A model generated the notes under the pieces. It was not told the DNA's origin and made no database searches. It saw only the letters and a program-made list of their open reading frames with translations. From assembly GCA_029245955.1 (NCBI GenBank), contig JAQWOH010000062.1:1-64000 (forward strand): DNA of 64,000 bases. The letters run 5' to 3'. Positions 8,910 to 17,875 of the stretch are shown here, piece after piece. The stretch is from Fuerstiella sp. Its GTDB lineage: Bacteria > Planctomycetota > Planctomycetia > Planctomycetales > Planctomycetaceae. Within the stretch, counting starts at the first letter, position 1. Every line of letters begins with the position of its first letter. The position numbers were made by a program, and so were the translations under genes.

Positions 8910-8934
8910 CCCCGGCTGTTGCAGTCGGGGTTAT
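8906..8934. terminator. Bidirectional terminator hairpin containing both stop codons of convergent genes
   Basis: A perfect 9-bp inverted repeat, ATAACCCCG (8906-8914) and CGGGGTTAT (8926-8934), has an 11-nt loop. The TAA of the M32 gene (8907-8909) lies in the left arm and the TAA of the opposite-strand HTH gene (8931-8933 read on minus) in the right arm, so one hairpin serves both transcripts. Only a short T-rich tail follows (TATTT). Confidence 0.7.
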
Positions 8935-11360
8935 TTGCCGAACATGCCGCCGAGCATTCCCAGCAGTCCTGAGGCCGGCTCGCCAGGCTGAGTCCACAGC
9001 CACATCGTTCGCACAAGTTCGATGCCAACAAAGGCGCTCAAGGCAGACAGTACAGCGCCGACTGACACGCAGGTCGTCCACAGGGCACCCCATGGCTGGT
9101 CCTGAGACCACGTGCCCATTCCGGCGCCCGCAGGGCCGGCAGTGACCTCACCGACCCCACTTTCACCCGGATCAAAGTCGCCGTCGTCGTCGTCTTCTTC
9201 GGCATCCCAGACGTCGTCCATTTCGTCGTCTTCGAATTCATCGTCCAGATCATCGACGAGATCATCTTCGAAGGCGTCATCGTCGGCAAAGGTATCATTC
9301 GTGTCGTCGGCAGCTGCTGCGGTTGCCAGGTCATCGCCGTCGTCGTCATCGAACATCAGCACGCTTGTATCTGTGCCGAAATCGTCGTCGTCGTCGTCCA
9401 GTCCGGCCAGTTCGAATTCGCTGTCCTGTCCGTCGTCCTTGTCTGGCAGTTCCATATGCAGCGTATCTGCATCGCGACTTCCACCCAGCGGGGCGGAAAC
9501 GACGCCAAGGGCCGACATGGGCTGTGTTGAACCTATGTCGTCGTCGTCGTCGACGTCCAGACTGATACCGCTTTCGTCATCGAACAGTGCAATACCGCTG
9601 TCCTCTGCGTCCAGCGTGATACCGGAATCGAGGCCATCCAGAACGATCTCGTCCTGGTCACCCAGCGCGGACCCGCTGTCCATCATTTCCAGTGAGATTC
9701 CCGAGTCATCCGCTTCCAGGCTGATTCCACTGTCATCAATCTCAAGGGACACTGCACTTTCGTCAGCTTCCAGGGTAATGCCGCTTTCGTCAACCAGAGA
9801 AACTTCACTTGAATCGTTGGTTGTGGCGGAGTCGATCAGTTTTAAATCGCTGTCCTGGGGCAGCGACATTGCCACCGTCGCGCCCTCGTCCAGCTCGGCT
9901 TCGTCCAGGCGGACGTCGCTGTCGTCTGGCAGCGTCATCGCAATGGTTGCGTTGTCGTCAAACGAATCGTCATCAAGACGAACTCCACTGTCGGCCGCGT
10001 CAAGGCTGGAGGAAATGACCACATCACTGTCACTGTCGTCCGCTGTCAGTCCGGATGCATCCACCAGATGAACTTCACTGTCTGAATCAATTTCAGGGAG
10101 CAGACCGGAGTCCTGGTCTGCAACCGAGGAGTCCGGCACCATGACGACATCACTGGCCGTGTCATCCGCGAAGCCAGCGGGAAGACCTGAACTGTCGTCT
10201 GCGTCGTCCGCCATTCTGACGTCGCTGTCTGAATCAGAGATGAATAATTCGCTGTCGGACGGCAGTACCAGCATCGCGTCGTCGTCGGTCACGTCTGCAG
10301 ACACCAGATCCGGCTCGGGCTCAGAATCACTTTCGAGAGCGTCGTCCGAGCTTTCTTCAGTTAGAAGTGCATCGCTGTCTGAACCGTCTTCGTCGAGTCC
10401 GGCGATCAGCTCTGCAGTGTCGCCGACTGCATCAGCATCGGCTGCAGTGACCTGACTGTCGGAATCAGCAGCACCAGTTACTGCGGGGGAACTGTCTTCA
10501 TCGTCTATTCCCAGATCCGTCAGAAATGCAGAACTGTCACGGGAATCCGCCAGCTGTACGTCACTGTCAGAATCGGCGACTGCGGATTCCGTTGAAGTGC
10601 TGTCGGATGGTTCGTCTGTCAGACGAATATCGCTGTCTGAATCGACCAGCAGCACGTCGCTGTCCGGAGCAGAATCGTCCTCGTCGGACAGAGTGGACGC
10701 AAGTTCCAGGTCGTCATCTGTCGCGGACCCGGTGAGAACAACAGAGCTGTCGCCGGACGAATCCGTCACGTCGGCAACGAGTTCGATATCGGGATCAGTT
10801 CCGGCACCGACCATTGTGACATCGCTGTCGGAATCTTCGGTTACCAGGGAGACGTCACTGTCTGAATTACCATCAACCGGTGGGGCCTCAAAGTTGAGCA
10901 CGCCGGCGTCGTCTGCCGCAGTTGCCGAATCTGCCAGTTCCACTGCGGAATCGTCGGCCAGCTGGACATCACTGTCGGCAGCGGGCAGTTCCGGATCAGA
11001 ATCAAACAGCGAGTCGTCAAAAGCCAGTCGCACGTCACTATCTGAGGAGGATAAATCCAGATCGGCGTCAGCAGTCGGAGCTTCTTTGGCAATCGCCGCA
11101 TCGCTGCCCTGATCGTCGTCGGTCGAGGCGAACTTGTCTTTATCAGAAATCGCGTCGTCTGCAGGCACAGTCTGCACGTCAGGAGTTGAATCGATTTCGA
11201 TTCTGCGGGCAAATTCTTCGATTTCGTCTTCCTTGAACTTCCAGCTTCCTCTGTCGGCGAAGCCCCGGATCTCTTCGTTTTCACGCAGTCGCATTAACTG
11301 GTCCGTGGTGAGGCCCAGGCGTTCGGCGGCTTCTTCAAGGGTCAAGTACTTTTTTGCCAT
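8931..11360 (-). CDS. Very acidic repeat protein with N-terminal HTH and C-terminal membrane segment
   Basis: 809 residues in three parts. Residues 1-55 form an excisionase/MerR-like helix-turn-helix (TLEEAAERLGLTTDQLMRLR, then GSWKFKEDEIEEF). Residues about 60-735 are extremely rich in Asp, Ser and Glu and carry roughly two dozen copies of a short degenerate motif S-[DG]-[VI]-x-[LM]-x-x-[DE]: forms such as SDVRLAFDD and SDVQLADDS in the first half, turning into SGITLEADE and SGISLDVDD in the second. Poly-Asp blocks follow. The end holds one or two membrane helices (about 760-795, around TTCVSVGAVLSALSAFVGIELV) and a Gly/Met-rich tail. The DNA shows GAC/GAT triplet tracts. A membrane-tethered DNA- or protein-binding protein is inferred; no function is known. 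ATG at 11360. Confidence 0.85.
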   Translation of the reverse strand: MAKKYLTLEEAAERLGLTTDQLMRLRENEEIRGFADRGSWKFKEDEIEEFARRIEIDSTPDVQTVPADDAISDKDKFASTDDDQGSDAAIAKEAPTADADLDLSSSDSDVRLAFDDSLFDSDPELPAADSDVQLADDSAVELADSATAADDAGVLNFEAPPVDGNSDSDVSLVTEDSDSDVTMVGAGTDPDIELVADVTDSSGDSSVVLTGSATDDDLELASTLSDEDDSAPDSDVLLVDSDSDIRLTDEPSDSTSTESAVADSDSDVQLADSRDSSAFLTDLGIDDEDSSPAVTGAADSDSQVTAADADAVGDTAELIAGLDEDGSDSDALLTEESSDDALESDSEPEPDLVSADVTDDDAMLVLPSDSELFISDSDSDVRMADDADDSSGLPAGFADDTASDVVMVPDSSVADQDSGLLPEIDSDSEVHLVDASGLTADDSDSDVVISSSLDAADSGVRLDDDSFDDNATIAMTLPDDSDVRLDEAELDEGATVAMSLPQDSDLKLIDSATTNDSSEVSLVDESGITLEADESAVSLEIDDSGISLEADDSGISLEMMDSGSALGDQDEIVLDGLDSGITLDAEDSGIALFDDESGISLDVDDDDDIGSTQPMSALGVVSAPLGGSRDADTLHMELPDKDDGQDSEFELAGLDDDDDDFGTDTSVLMFDDDDGDDLATAAAADDTNDTFADDDAFEDDLVDDLDDEFEDDEMDDVWDAEEDDDDGDFDPGESGVGEVTAGPAGAGMGTWSQDQPWGALWTTCVSVGAVLSALSAFVGIELVRTMWLWTQPGEPASGLLGMLGGMFGK

Positions 11361-12021
11361 CGTTGCATAGACTCCCGACAGAGACGCGACTACAGAACTG
11401 AACAGAACTGAAATTCGCTCTCGTTGTAGTATCAGACCGTGCTGTCAATCTTACGTCATCCCAGGTGCGACAGTCGCCTAAACGGGGCAGGCGCAGAGAT
11501 ACCGCAGATTATCCAGCTTCCGTAATTCTAAATATCAACAGGGTAGATGCAAGTTGTTTGTTGCCATTAGGTAACGAGTTCTTTCGGTCGTCCGGAGCAA
11601 CGGTCAGTCACGCCGGTTATCCAGGAAACGCAATCCCCCGCTCAGACGTCATAAGTGGATTTACCATCACACTCGTGCAGCAATGATCCTTCAACAGTGT
11701 ACATACAGTTCTCTGTCTTTGGCGGTCGGCAGTTTTCCGGCATGGACTCCATTAATTCCCCGCCAGGCAGTGTTCTGCACGAAATACCGATTCTGTGGCA
11801 GAGCGGCTGTGAAAATCATTTTGAACGCCAAATGTCTCTGCCTGCCGTGCTACAGATTCGTCAGTTGACTCAACATTCCGTGACGCGAACGGTATTCTGT
11901 TGCGGTCGCGACCGCCGCCGGGCGATGATCACGGGGCGGTCCCACAGGGATTTGTCTGCGGCGAGTGCTCTGACGGGCCCGCCGTCAGAAAGATTTGCGT
12001 TCACACAACGAAAGCCATCGA
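11361..12021. other. Divergent intergenic region
   Basis: About 660 bases lie between the divergently transcribed acidic HTH gene and the CocE-type hydrolase. Two plus-strand open frames (11465-11686 and 11655-12032) have no signal peptide, no family resemblance and no SD, and the second overlaps the hydrolase start. No repeat, RNA or clear promoter motif was recognised; both promoters must lie here. Confidence 0.4.
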
Positions 12022-13683
12022 ATGAGCCCTGACTTTTCCGGACTGTTGATTCTTGTGGCTCTGAATGCGGGGACTGCGAGCGTCGCTGATGAAATTGACT
12101 TAGGCAGTGTCACGGAACGGCATCAGATGATACCGATGCGAGATGGCAAGCATCTGTCAGCATATTTGTATATGCCGAGCAGCGTAGGGCCGTGGCCGGT
12201 CGTGTTTGAACAGCGTTATGGCAGTCTGCGAGGAACGTCAACTCGCCGGAACGCTGCGCAACTGGCAGAAGCCGGCTTCGTTGTGGCTCTCGTGAATTTT
12301 CGCGGCACGCACTTGTCAGAAGGCAGATGGGTGGGTTACCGAGCCCTGCAGTGGGGCGAATTGCAGGATGGTCATGACACCTGCGAGTGGCTGGCAGAGC
12401 AACCATGGTCGACAGGGAAAGTCGGCACGTTCGGCAGTTCACAGGGAGGATACGCGCAGAACTACCTGGCCGTGACCAGGCCGCCGCATCTGGTCTGTCA
12501 GTACATGATTGATACAGGGCTGAGCCTGTTTCACGAAGGTTACCGCATCGGTGGGGGGACACGTCCCGAGCGTTTTATGGGAATGGCCGGCGTTTGCGCC
12601 AATCCTCGGGACAACAGCGATCTGCTGGCCGAGTGGTTTGCTCACCCACACTATGACGCCTATTGGAAGGCGGAGGACTGCACTCGGCACTTTGGGCGCA
12701 TGAACGTGCCGTGTTTCACGATCGGAAGTTGGTACGACTTCATGAATCAGGGGTCGATCGCCAGTTTTGTGGGACGACAACACCACGGTGGCGACAAATC
12801 GCGAGGAAACCAGCAACTCCTGATTGGCCCCTGGTTGCACGGCCGGACGAACAAGGGCAGCCGTGTGGGCGACCTGGCGTATCCGGGGAACGCAAGCTGG
12901 CCCGTGATGGAACATATGGTCCAGTGGTTCAACCACTACCTCAAGGGTCAGCCGACAGGAATCGACGACGATGCCACCGTACGATACTACGTCATGGGAG
13001 CCGTCGGAGAAATCGACGCACCCGGCAATGTCTGGCGTTCGGCCGACAACTTCCCGCCGAAGGCGACACAAACCTCATTGTTTCTGCGGGCGGGGGGAGG
13101 ACTCAACCGAAAACGATCGAACAGCGAGAATGCGTCGACAAGTTATGTCAGCGATCCGTATGCCCCCATGGAAATTCCGGGCCGTTCCTTCCCCGGAGCA
13201 CGTGATGCAAGGACGTTTGAAAAACAGGCAGAGGTACTGACGTTTACCACCGAACCCCTTGCCGCACCGGTAGAATGGACAGGTCGCGTTCATGCAGAGG
13301 TCTTCGTGTCATCAACGGCTCGTGACACGGATTTGATTGTTCGCGTCAGCGACGTGTATCCGGATGGACGTTCGATTCTGATTGTGGATTACCCGTGGCG
13401 AGTTCGCTACCGTGACGGCTTCGACCACGAAGTGCTGATGAAACCGGGCGGGGTGTACAAAGTTGCCTTTCCAGTCGGTTGGATGAGTCAGGTGTTCAAC
13501 GCCGGACACCGAATTCGAGTCACCGTCGCCAGTACCGGGGCACCGCTGTACGAACCCAACCCCCAGACCGGAAAGCCACTGACACTTGAATTTCCCGACG
13601 ACGCGGTCAAAGCGACCAACACCATTCACCATAATGCCAGACACGCTTCCAGGATTATTGCTCCGGTAGTTCATGCCAATTAG
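12022..13683 (+). CDS. CocE/NonD-family alpha/beta hydrolase (X-Pro dipeptidyl-peptidase S15-like), secreted
   Basis: A 553-residue exported serine hydrolase. After a signal peptide (MSPDFSGLLILVALNAGTASVA) comes an alpha/beta-hydrolase domain: MIPMRDGKHLSAYLYMP, the oxyanion strand VVFEQRYG, the substrate-channel VNFRGTHLSEG, and the nucleophile elbow GSSQGG in TFGSSQGGYAQNYLA. The C-terminal jelly-roll of the family follows (PVEWTGRVHAEVFVSSTARDTDLIVRV reads as the PepX_C sandwich) and the end HHNARHASRI holds the usual catalytic-region His. Family members cleave acyl bonds in esters (cocaine esterase), amides or X-Pro peptides; the substrate here is unknown. The frame opens at 11995 (TTG), but the ATG at 12022 starts directly at the signal peptide. 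Same strand as the sulfatase that follows. Confidence 0.9.
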   Translation: MSPDFSGLLILVALNAGTASVADEIDLGSVTERHQMIPMRDGKHLSAYLYMPSSVGPWPVVFEQRYGSLRGTSTRRNAAQLAEAGFVVALVNFRGTHLSEGRWVGYRALQWGELQDGHDTCEWLAEQPWSTGKVGTFGSSQGGYAQNYLAVTRPPHLVCQYMIDTGLSLFHEGYRIGGGTRPERFMGMAGVCANPRDNSDLLAEWFAHPHYDAYWKAEDCTRHFGRMNVPCFTIGSWYDFMNQGSIASFVGRQHHGGDKSRGNQQLLIGPWLHGRTNKGSRVGDLAYPGNASWPVMEHMVQWFNHYLKGQPTGIDDDATVRYYVMGAVGEIDAPGNVWRSADNFPPKATQTSLFLRAGGGLNRKRSNSENASTSYVSDPYAPMEIPGRSFPGARDARTFEKQAEVLTFTTEPLAAPVEWTGRVHAEVFVSSTARDTDLIVRVSDVYPDGRSILIVDYPWRVRYRDGFDHEVLMKPGGVYKVAFPVGWMSQVFNAGHRIRVTVASTGAPLYEPNPQTGKPLTLEFPDDAVKATNTIHHNARHASRIIAPVVHAN

Positions 13684-13888
13684 AGTTGGTGATAAAAAAC
13701 AGGTCCGGGCGGGACCACGATACATGGTCGACGCGCAAGCGAGCGTGTCGCATGTGCATATGAAAGACACTTGCGGTGGGCGCTGCACCGAAAACGGCCC
13801 TCCTCCGTTGCGGTGCCTGGACAGACGTTGGCTCCACGGCAAGAATGGTGCTCCGCGTTCCGGTAAATGATTACCTTCGGGAGTCAGC

Positions 13889-15379
13889 ATGCGTCACAAG
13901 GTCACGGTCCCAATTCTGCTTCTGGCGATCGGCTGCCCGTCCGGTGTCACCAGGGCTGCGGAACAGGCCCACACTAACTTTGTGTTTTTCCTGGTCGATG
14001 ATATGGGCTGGGCCGACAGCGGTTGCTTTGGCAGCACATTTCACGAAACACCGCACATCGATGCTCTGGCCGCTGCAGGAATGAAGTTCACGGCGGGCTA
14101 CGCCGCCTGCCCGGTGTGCTCACCAACCCGTGCCAGTATTATGACGGGCCGTCATCCGGTTCGTGTCAACATCACGGACTGGATTCCAGGCTCTACCGCG
14201 GCCCGAGCGTACAATCCACGGTTTCAGCAGATTAATGATCGCGATGACCTTGCGCTGGAAGAAGTGACCATTGCGGAGGCTCTGCAGAAGAACGGTTATC
14301 AAACTTTCTTCGCCGGTAAGTGGCATCTTGGCAGCCAGGGCCATCTGCCCACGGATCAGGGCTTCGACTTTAATATTGGAGGTCACCACAGAGGCTCCCC
14401 GCCCGGCGGTTATTACTCACCTTTCAGGAATCCGCATCTTAAAGACAAGCCGCAGAAGGAATACCTCACGGAACGGCTGACCGATGAATCGATCAGCTTT
14501 CTGAAGCAGCGGAATCCGGATGCTCCGTTTCTGCTCTACCTGTCCTACTACAACATTCACACACCGATTCAGGCGTACCACAAACGAATCACGCACTACG
14601 AAGAAAAGGTAGAACGGACGTTCGGTGATTCGAAAACGAGTCCGGTCGCCGAACATCGAGGCTTATCCAGGTCACGTCAGGACAATGCTCAGCTGGCGTC
14701 GATGGTGGCGGCCGTGGATGACAGTGTCGGCCGCATCAATGCGGCGCTGGCTGACATGAAACTGGTCGAAAGCACAGTCGTCATTTTTTTCTCTGACAAC
14801 GGCGGACTGTGTACACTGGCTCAAATCGGCCCCGGCTGCAATCTGCCGCTGCGGTCCGGTAAGGGCTGGTTGTACGAAGGTGGCATCCGTGAGCCAATGA
14901 TCATCAAAGCTCCCGGCATTGCCCGGCCCGGCACTGTCTGCGACCAGCCTGTGATCAGCACGGACTTCTATCCCACGATGCTGGAGCTTGCTGATATTCC
15001 TTTGCGGCCACAGCAGCATGCCGATGGCACCAGTCTTGTGCCGTTGTTGAAGGGGGAAGATCGTATTCCACATGCACCCCTGACATGGCACTACCCGCAC
15101 TACCACGGTTCAACATGGACTCCCGGCGCCGCCATCCGCGATGGAGACTGGAAGTTGATCGAACTCTACGAATACGACGCTACGGAACTCTACAATCTCA
15201 AGGACGACATCGGTGAAACCACAGATCTGAGCAGCACTCATCCTGAGAAAACGGCCGATCTGAAGGCGAAGTTGAAAATGTGGCAGGTAGATCTGAATGC
15301 TGAAATGCCGGTCGCGAATCCTGACTACAGACCGGACGCTCCGTTTCTGCCTCCGCCGAAGAAGGCTCGGACAAAGTAA
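13889..15379 (+). CDS. Secreted type I sulfatase
   Basis: 496 residues, signal peptide MRHKVTVPILLLAIGCPSG. It hydrolyses sulfate esters, in planctomycetes usually on algal polysaccharides. The calcium-binding DD pair lies at residues 37-38 (LVDDMGWAD). The formylglycine signature CSPTR is at 77-81, followed by ASIMTGRHP, with Cys77 to be converted to formylglycine. Further along are GKWHLGSQG, YYNIHTP, FFSDNGG (second metal site) and GKGWLYEGGIREP. The tail is Lys/Pro rich (PPPKKARTK), which is common in this group. The start has GGGAG 5 nt upstream of ATG. It follows the CocE hydrolase by 205 bp and precedes the TIM-barrel gene, in what looks like a saccharide-degradation stretch. The maturation enzyme is not encoded in this window. 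Confidence 0.95.
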   Translation: MRHKVTVPILLLAIGCPSGVTRAAEQAHTNFVFFLVDDMGWADSGCFGSTFHETPHIDALAAAGMKFTAGYAACPVCSPTRASIMTGRHPVRVNITDWIPGSTAARAYNPRFQQINDRDDLALEEVTIAEALQKNGYQTFFAGKWHLGSQGHLPTDQGFDFNIGGHHRGSPPGGYYSPFRNPHLKDKPQKEYLTERLTDESISFLKQRNPDAPFLLYLSYYNIHTPIQAYHKRITHYEEKVERTFGDSKTSPVAEHRGLSRSRQDNAQLASMVAAVDDSVGRINAALADMKLVESTVVIFFSDNGGLCTLAQIGPGCNLPLRSGKGWLYEGGIREPMIIKAPGIARPGTVCDQPVISTDFYPTMLELADIPLRPQQHADGTSLVPLLKGEDRIPHAPLTWHYPHYHGSTWTPGAAIRDGDWKLIELYEYDATELYNLKDDIGETTDLSSTHPEKTADLKAKLKMWQVDLNAEMPVANPDYRPDAPFLPPPKKARTK

Positions 15380-15466
15380 ATCCCCTGGTAATACGGCTTC
15401 AACGTCTTCCCGCTTCAATGTATTCCTATTCTCGCTTTTGCAGTGATGGACCCACAGGATTCGACA

Positions 15467-16333
15467 ATGACCATGCGAACTTCAATTTCGGCCTTAGTGG
15501 CAGTGACCCTTTGCCATCTCGGCATCTCTTTAATGGCGGGTGACCCACCTACAACAGGCATTTATGCACAGGACAATCTTGTCGCGTGGTGTATCGTACC
15601 TTTTGATGCCAACAAACGTGGTCCCGCCGAACGAGCAGAAATGCTGGCTCGCCTGGGGTTCAGGCACGTCGCGTACGACTGGCGCGCAGAGCATGTGGCC
15701 ACTTTTGAAGAGGAAATCCTGCAATACAAAAAGCACAATCTGAATTACTTTGCGTTCTGGAGCTGGCACGATGCCATGGAACCGCTCATCAAGAAGTACG
15801 GCATCCGGCCCCAGATCTGGAGTACGGCGCTCAGTCCGCCGGCGGACACTCAGCAGGCACGCGTTAAAGCTGCGGCGAATGCCGTTCTTCCGCTGGTCGA
15901 AAAGACACGGTCACTGGGTTGCCGATTCGGTTTGTACAACCACGGTGGCTGGGGGGGGGCTCCCGAGAATCTGGTCGCCGTCTGTCAATACCTGCGTGAA
16001 CACCATCAGGGCGATCACGTCGGCATCGTTTACAACTTCCACCACGGTCATGAGCACATGGTCGACTTCCGGAGTCAACTGCAGATCATGAAGCCTTACC
16101 TGCTGTGTCTGAATATCAACGGCATGGACGATGCAGTGACTGTGGCTGCCGGCACCAACAAGATCCTGCCCGTAGGCAGCGGCAGGCACGAACTGTCGAT
16201 GCTGCAAACCGTCAAATCCAGCGGCTACGATGGCCCTGTCGGCATACTCGATCATCGCAGCAATCTGGATGCAGAAAAGAGCCTGCGTCAGAACCTCGAC
16301 GGACTGAAGAAACTTGTTGCCGGAGGCCTGTAG
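15467..16333 (+). CDS. Secreted xylose isomerase-like TIM-barrel protein (sugar phosphate isomerase/epimerase-like)
   Basis: 288 residues: a signal peptide (MTMRTSISALVAVTLCHLGI) followed by a TIM-barrel of the AP-endonuclease-2/xylose isomerase superfamily. Visible elements are MLARLGFRHVAYDWRAEH, FWSWH, YNHGGWGGAPENL (a strand end common in planctomycete members), VGIVYNFHHGHEH with probable metal-binding His residues, and GPVGILDHRS. Family members isomerise or epimerise sugars or cleave sugar acids; an exported version is typical of planctomycete gene clusters. The frame also has GTG (15443) and ATG (15446) upstream, but 15467 places the signal peptide at the N terminus. A run of nine G lies inside the gene at 15951-15959, a potential slippage site. 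Between a sulfatase and an SMP-30 propeller. Confidence 0.8.
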   Translation: MTMRTSISALVAVTLCHLGISLMAGDPPTTGIYAQDNLVAWCIVPFDANKRGPAERAEMLARLGFRHVAYDWRAEHVATFEEEILQYKKHNLNYFAFWSWHDAMEPLIKKYGIRPQIWSTALSPPADTQQARVKAAANAVLPLVEKTRSLGCRFGLYNHGGWGGAPENLVAVCQYLREHHQGDHVGIVYNFHHGHEHMVDFRSQLQIMKPYLLCLNINGMDDAVTVAAGTNKILPVGSGRHELSMLQTVKSSGYDGPVGILDHRSNLDAEKSLRQNLDGLKKLVAGGL

Positions 16334-16632
16334 ATGCAGCCGGCCTGAATACAACAGCGCTCCGCGTTATGCCTCAGCCACAGGTATCTCTATGTCCGGA
16401 GAATTCAGGATACGGTCGATTCCTGACGAGTGCGTCTGGGCATCGCACCTGACTGCACGGTGGATTCCGCCCCCTCAGTTATCCCGCAGGTCGATCCCGT
16501 CGTACCGCCGCAAAATGTGATCTGCGTCCGACTGCGCGCGTCCTGCAATACGATCGACGGTTTGACACGGGTCAGGACTCAAGGATAATTCGAAGTCCGT
16601 CAGCTTTACTGAATCACTGAAGAGTACGCAGC
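16334..16632. other. Intergenic region
   Basis: About 300 bases between the TIM-barrel and SMP-30 genes. No SD-led ORF, hairpin with a T-run or repeat was recognised. Confidence 0.4.
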
Positions 16633-17664
16633 ATGCCACGTCCCCGCTTTTATTCTCGCCGTCGTTTTCTGCAGGGGGCGTCCGCAGCGGCCGCCCTGTA
16701 CTCGCAATCGTTGCCCGCATCTGCAAAGCCGACTGACTACAGCGGTTTGCAGACGGACCGTTATTTGGGTCCGGTCGAAGTACTTGCCAAAGTGGAAGAC
16801 GAAGAGGTCTTCACAGAAGGCCCCGCCGTGGATGCGGCTGGCAACGTTCTGTTCACAAATGTGCCGGTCAGCAAGATCCATAAATGGGATCCGAAAACCC
16901 GGAAACTTTCGGTCTATCGCGACAGCACCAATGAAACCAACGGGCTGTACTTTGCTCCTGACGGCAGTCTGCTGGCCTGTGAAGGTGGTGCCGCGCGGGT
17001 GACTAGCACGGACGCCGCCACCGGAAAGGTCGAGGTCCTGGCCGAAGGATTCAGGGGCAAGCGGTTTGCCAAACCCAACGACCTGTGTATGGACGGCAAG
17101 GGACGTATCTACTTCACTTCGCGTACGGCCGTCGATGATCCGGAGGGCGAGAACGCGAAGGCCGTTTATCGCATCGATCCCGATGGAACTGTTGATCAGA
17201 TTCTGGCCTTTCCCGACGTCCATATGCCCAATGGTATTGTTACTTCGCCCGACAACAGCAAGCTGTACGTGATTGAAGCTCATCCTGGTGCGGACCATCA
17301 CCGCGACATTCGAGTCTACGACCTGAACGATGATGGCAGCGTATCAAATGGGAAAGTCCTGATCGATTTTTATCCCGGCCGCAGCGGCGACGGCATGTGT
17401 ATCGATTCCGCCGGCAATCTGTACGTTGCCGCCGGATTGCACAATACACGCAATACAAGTGAAACGCTGGATACGAAACCGGGAATTCATGTCATTTCGC
17501 CGAACGGAAAACTGCTGGCGTACCGCGAGACGCCCGAGGATACGATCACCAACTGCAGCTTTGGAGGAGCGGACCTGAAATCTTTGTACGTCGCCTGCGG
17601 CACTTTGCTGCTTCATATTTCTACCCAGGTTCCGGGGAAATCGAATTACCGTCCCGGTGCTTAG
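16633..17664 (+). CDS. SMP-30/gluconolactonase-family beta-propeller, Tat-exported
   Basis: 343 residues with a twin-arginine signal at the N terminus (SRRRFLQGASAAAALYSQ), implying export in folded form. The rest is a six-bladed propeller of the SMP-30/gluconolaconase/LRE family: FTEGPAVDAAGNVLFTNV (the first blade with the metal-binding Glu), ETNGLYFAPDGSLLACE, FAKPNDLCMDGKGRIYFTS (metal-binding Asn-Asp), MPNGIVTSPDNSKLYVIE and GDGMCIDSAGNLYVAA (metal-binding Asp). Such enzymes hydrolyse sugar lactones using a divalent cation. It sits in the same orientation as the secreted hydrolase, sulfatase and TIM-barrel genes, consistent with oxidative sugar catabolism. Lactone specificity cannot be read from the sequence. 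Confidence 0.92.
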   Translation: MPRPRFYSRRRFLQGASAAAALYSQSLPASAKPTDYSGLQTDRYLGPVEVLAKVEDEEVFTEGPAVDAAGNVLFTNVPVSKIHKWDPKTRKLSVYRDSTNETNGLYFAPDGSLLACEGGAARVTSTDAATGKVEVLAEGFRGKRFAKPNDLCMDGKGRIYFTSRTAVDDPEGENAKAVYRIDPDGTVDQILAFPDVHMPNGIVTSPDNSKLYVIEAHPGADHHRDIRVYDLNDDGSVSNGKVLIDFYPGRSGDGMCIDSAGNLYVAAGLHNTRNTSETLDTKPGIHVISPNGKLLAYRETPEDTITNCSFGGADLKSLYVACGTLLLHISTQVPGKSNYRPGA

Positions 17665-17756
17665 GGATTTAAGATGACATGCGGCGCCGGGCGAATGTGT
17701 TTTCTGCTGCAGGAATCATTTTTACACGAGTGCCACGGTCATATTGCTTGGGATAT

Positions 17757-17786
17757 GGCTCGGGAAGTCAGGGCTCGGGAAGTCAG
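17757..17786. repeat. Two perfect tandem copies of a 15-bp unit
   Basis: GGCTCGGGAAGTCAG occurs at 17757-17771 and again immediately at 17772-17786, in the spacer before the DNA alkylation repair gene. The copies are identical, suggesting recent duplication. Confidence 0.85.
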
Positions 17787-17875
17787 GTTTGGCGGCATTT
17801 GATCTCGGAATACAGCATGTGATTTCTCGCACGGCACAGGCACAGATTCATGAATCTCACTGAAACGGCAGAGAT

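Noticed and set aside
9112..10071. Long plus-strand Ser-rich frame (about 319 codons) with others at 10141-10455 and 10597-11112
   Set aside because: They are antisense readings of the Asp/Ser-rich repeat gene; GAC/GAT codons read backwards give Ser/Val runs. No domain, SD or signal supports them.
11655..12032. Plus-strand frame of 125 codons upstream of the CocE hydrolase
   Set aside because: It overlaps the hydrolase start, has no SD and no recognisable domain or signal peptide.
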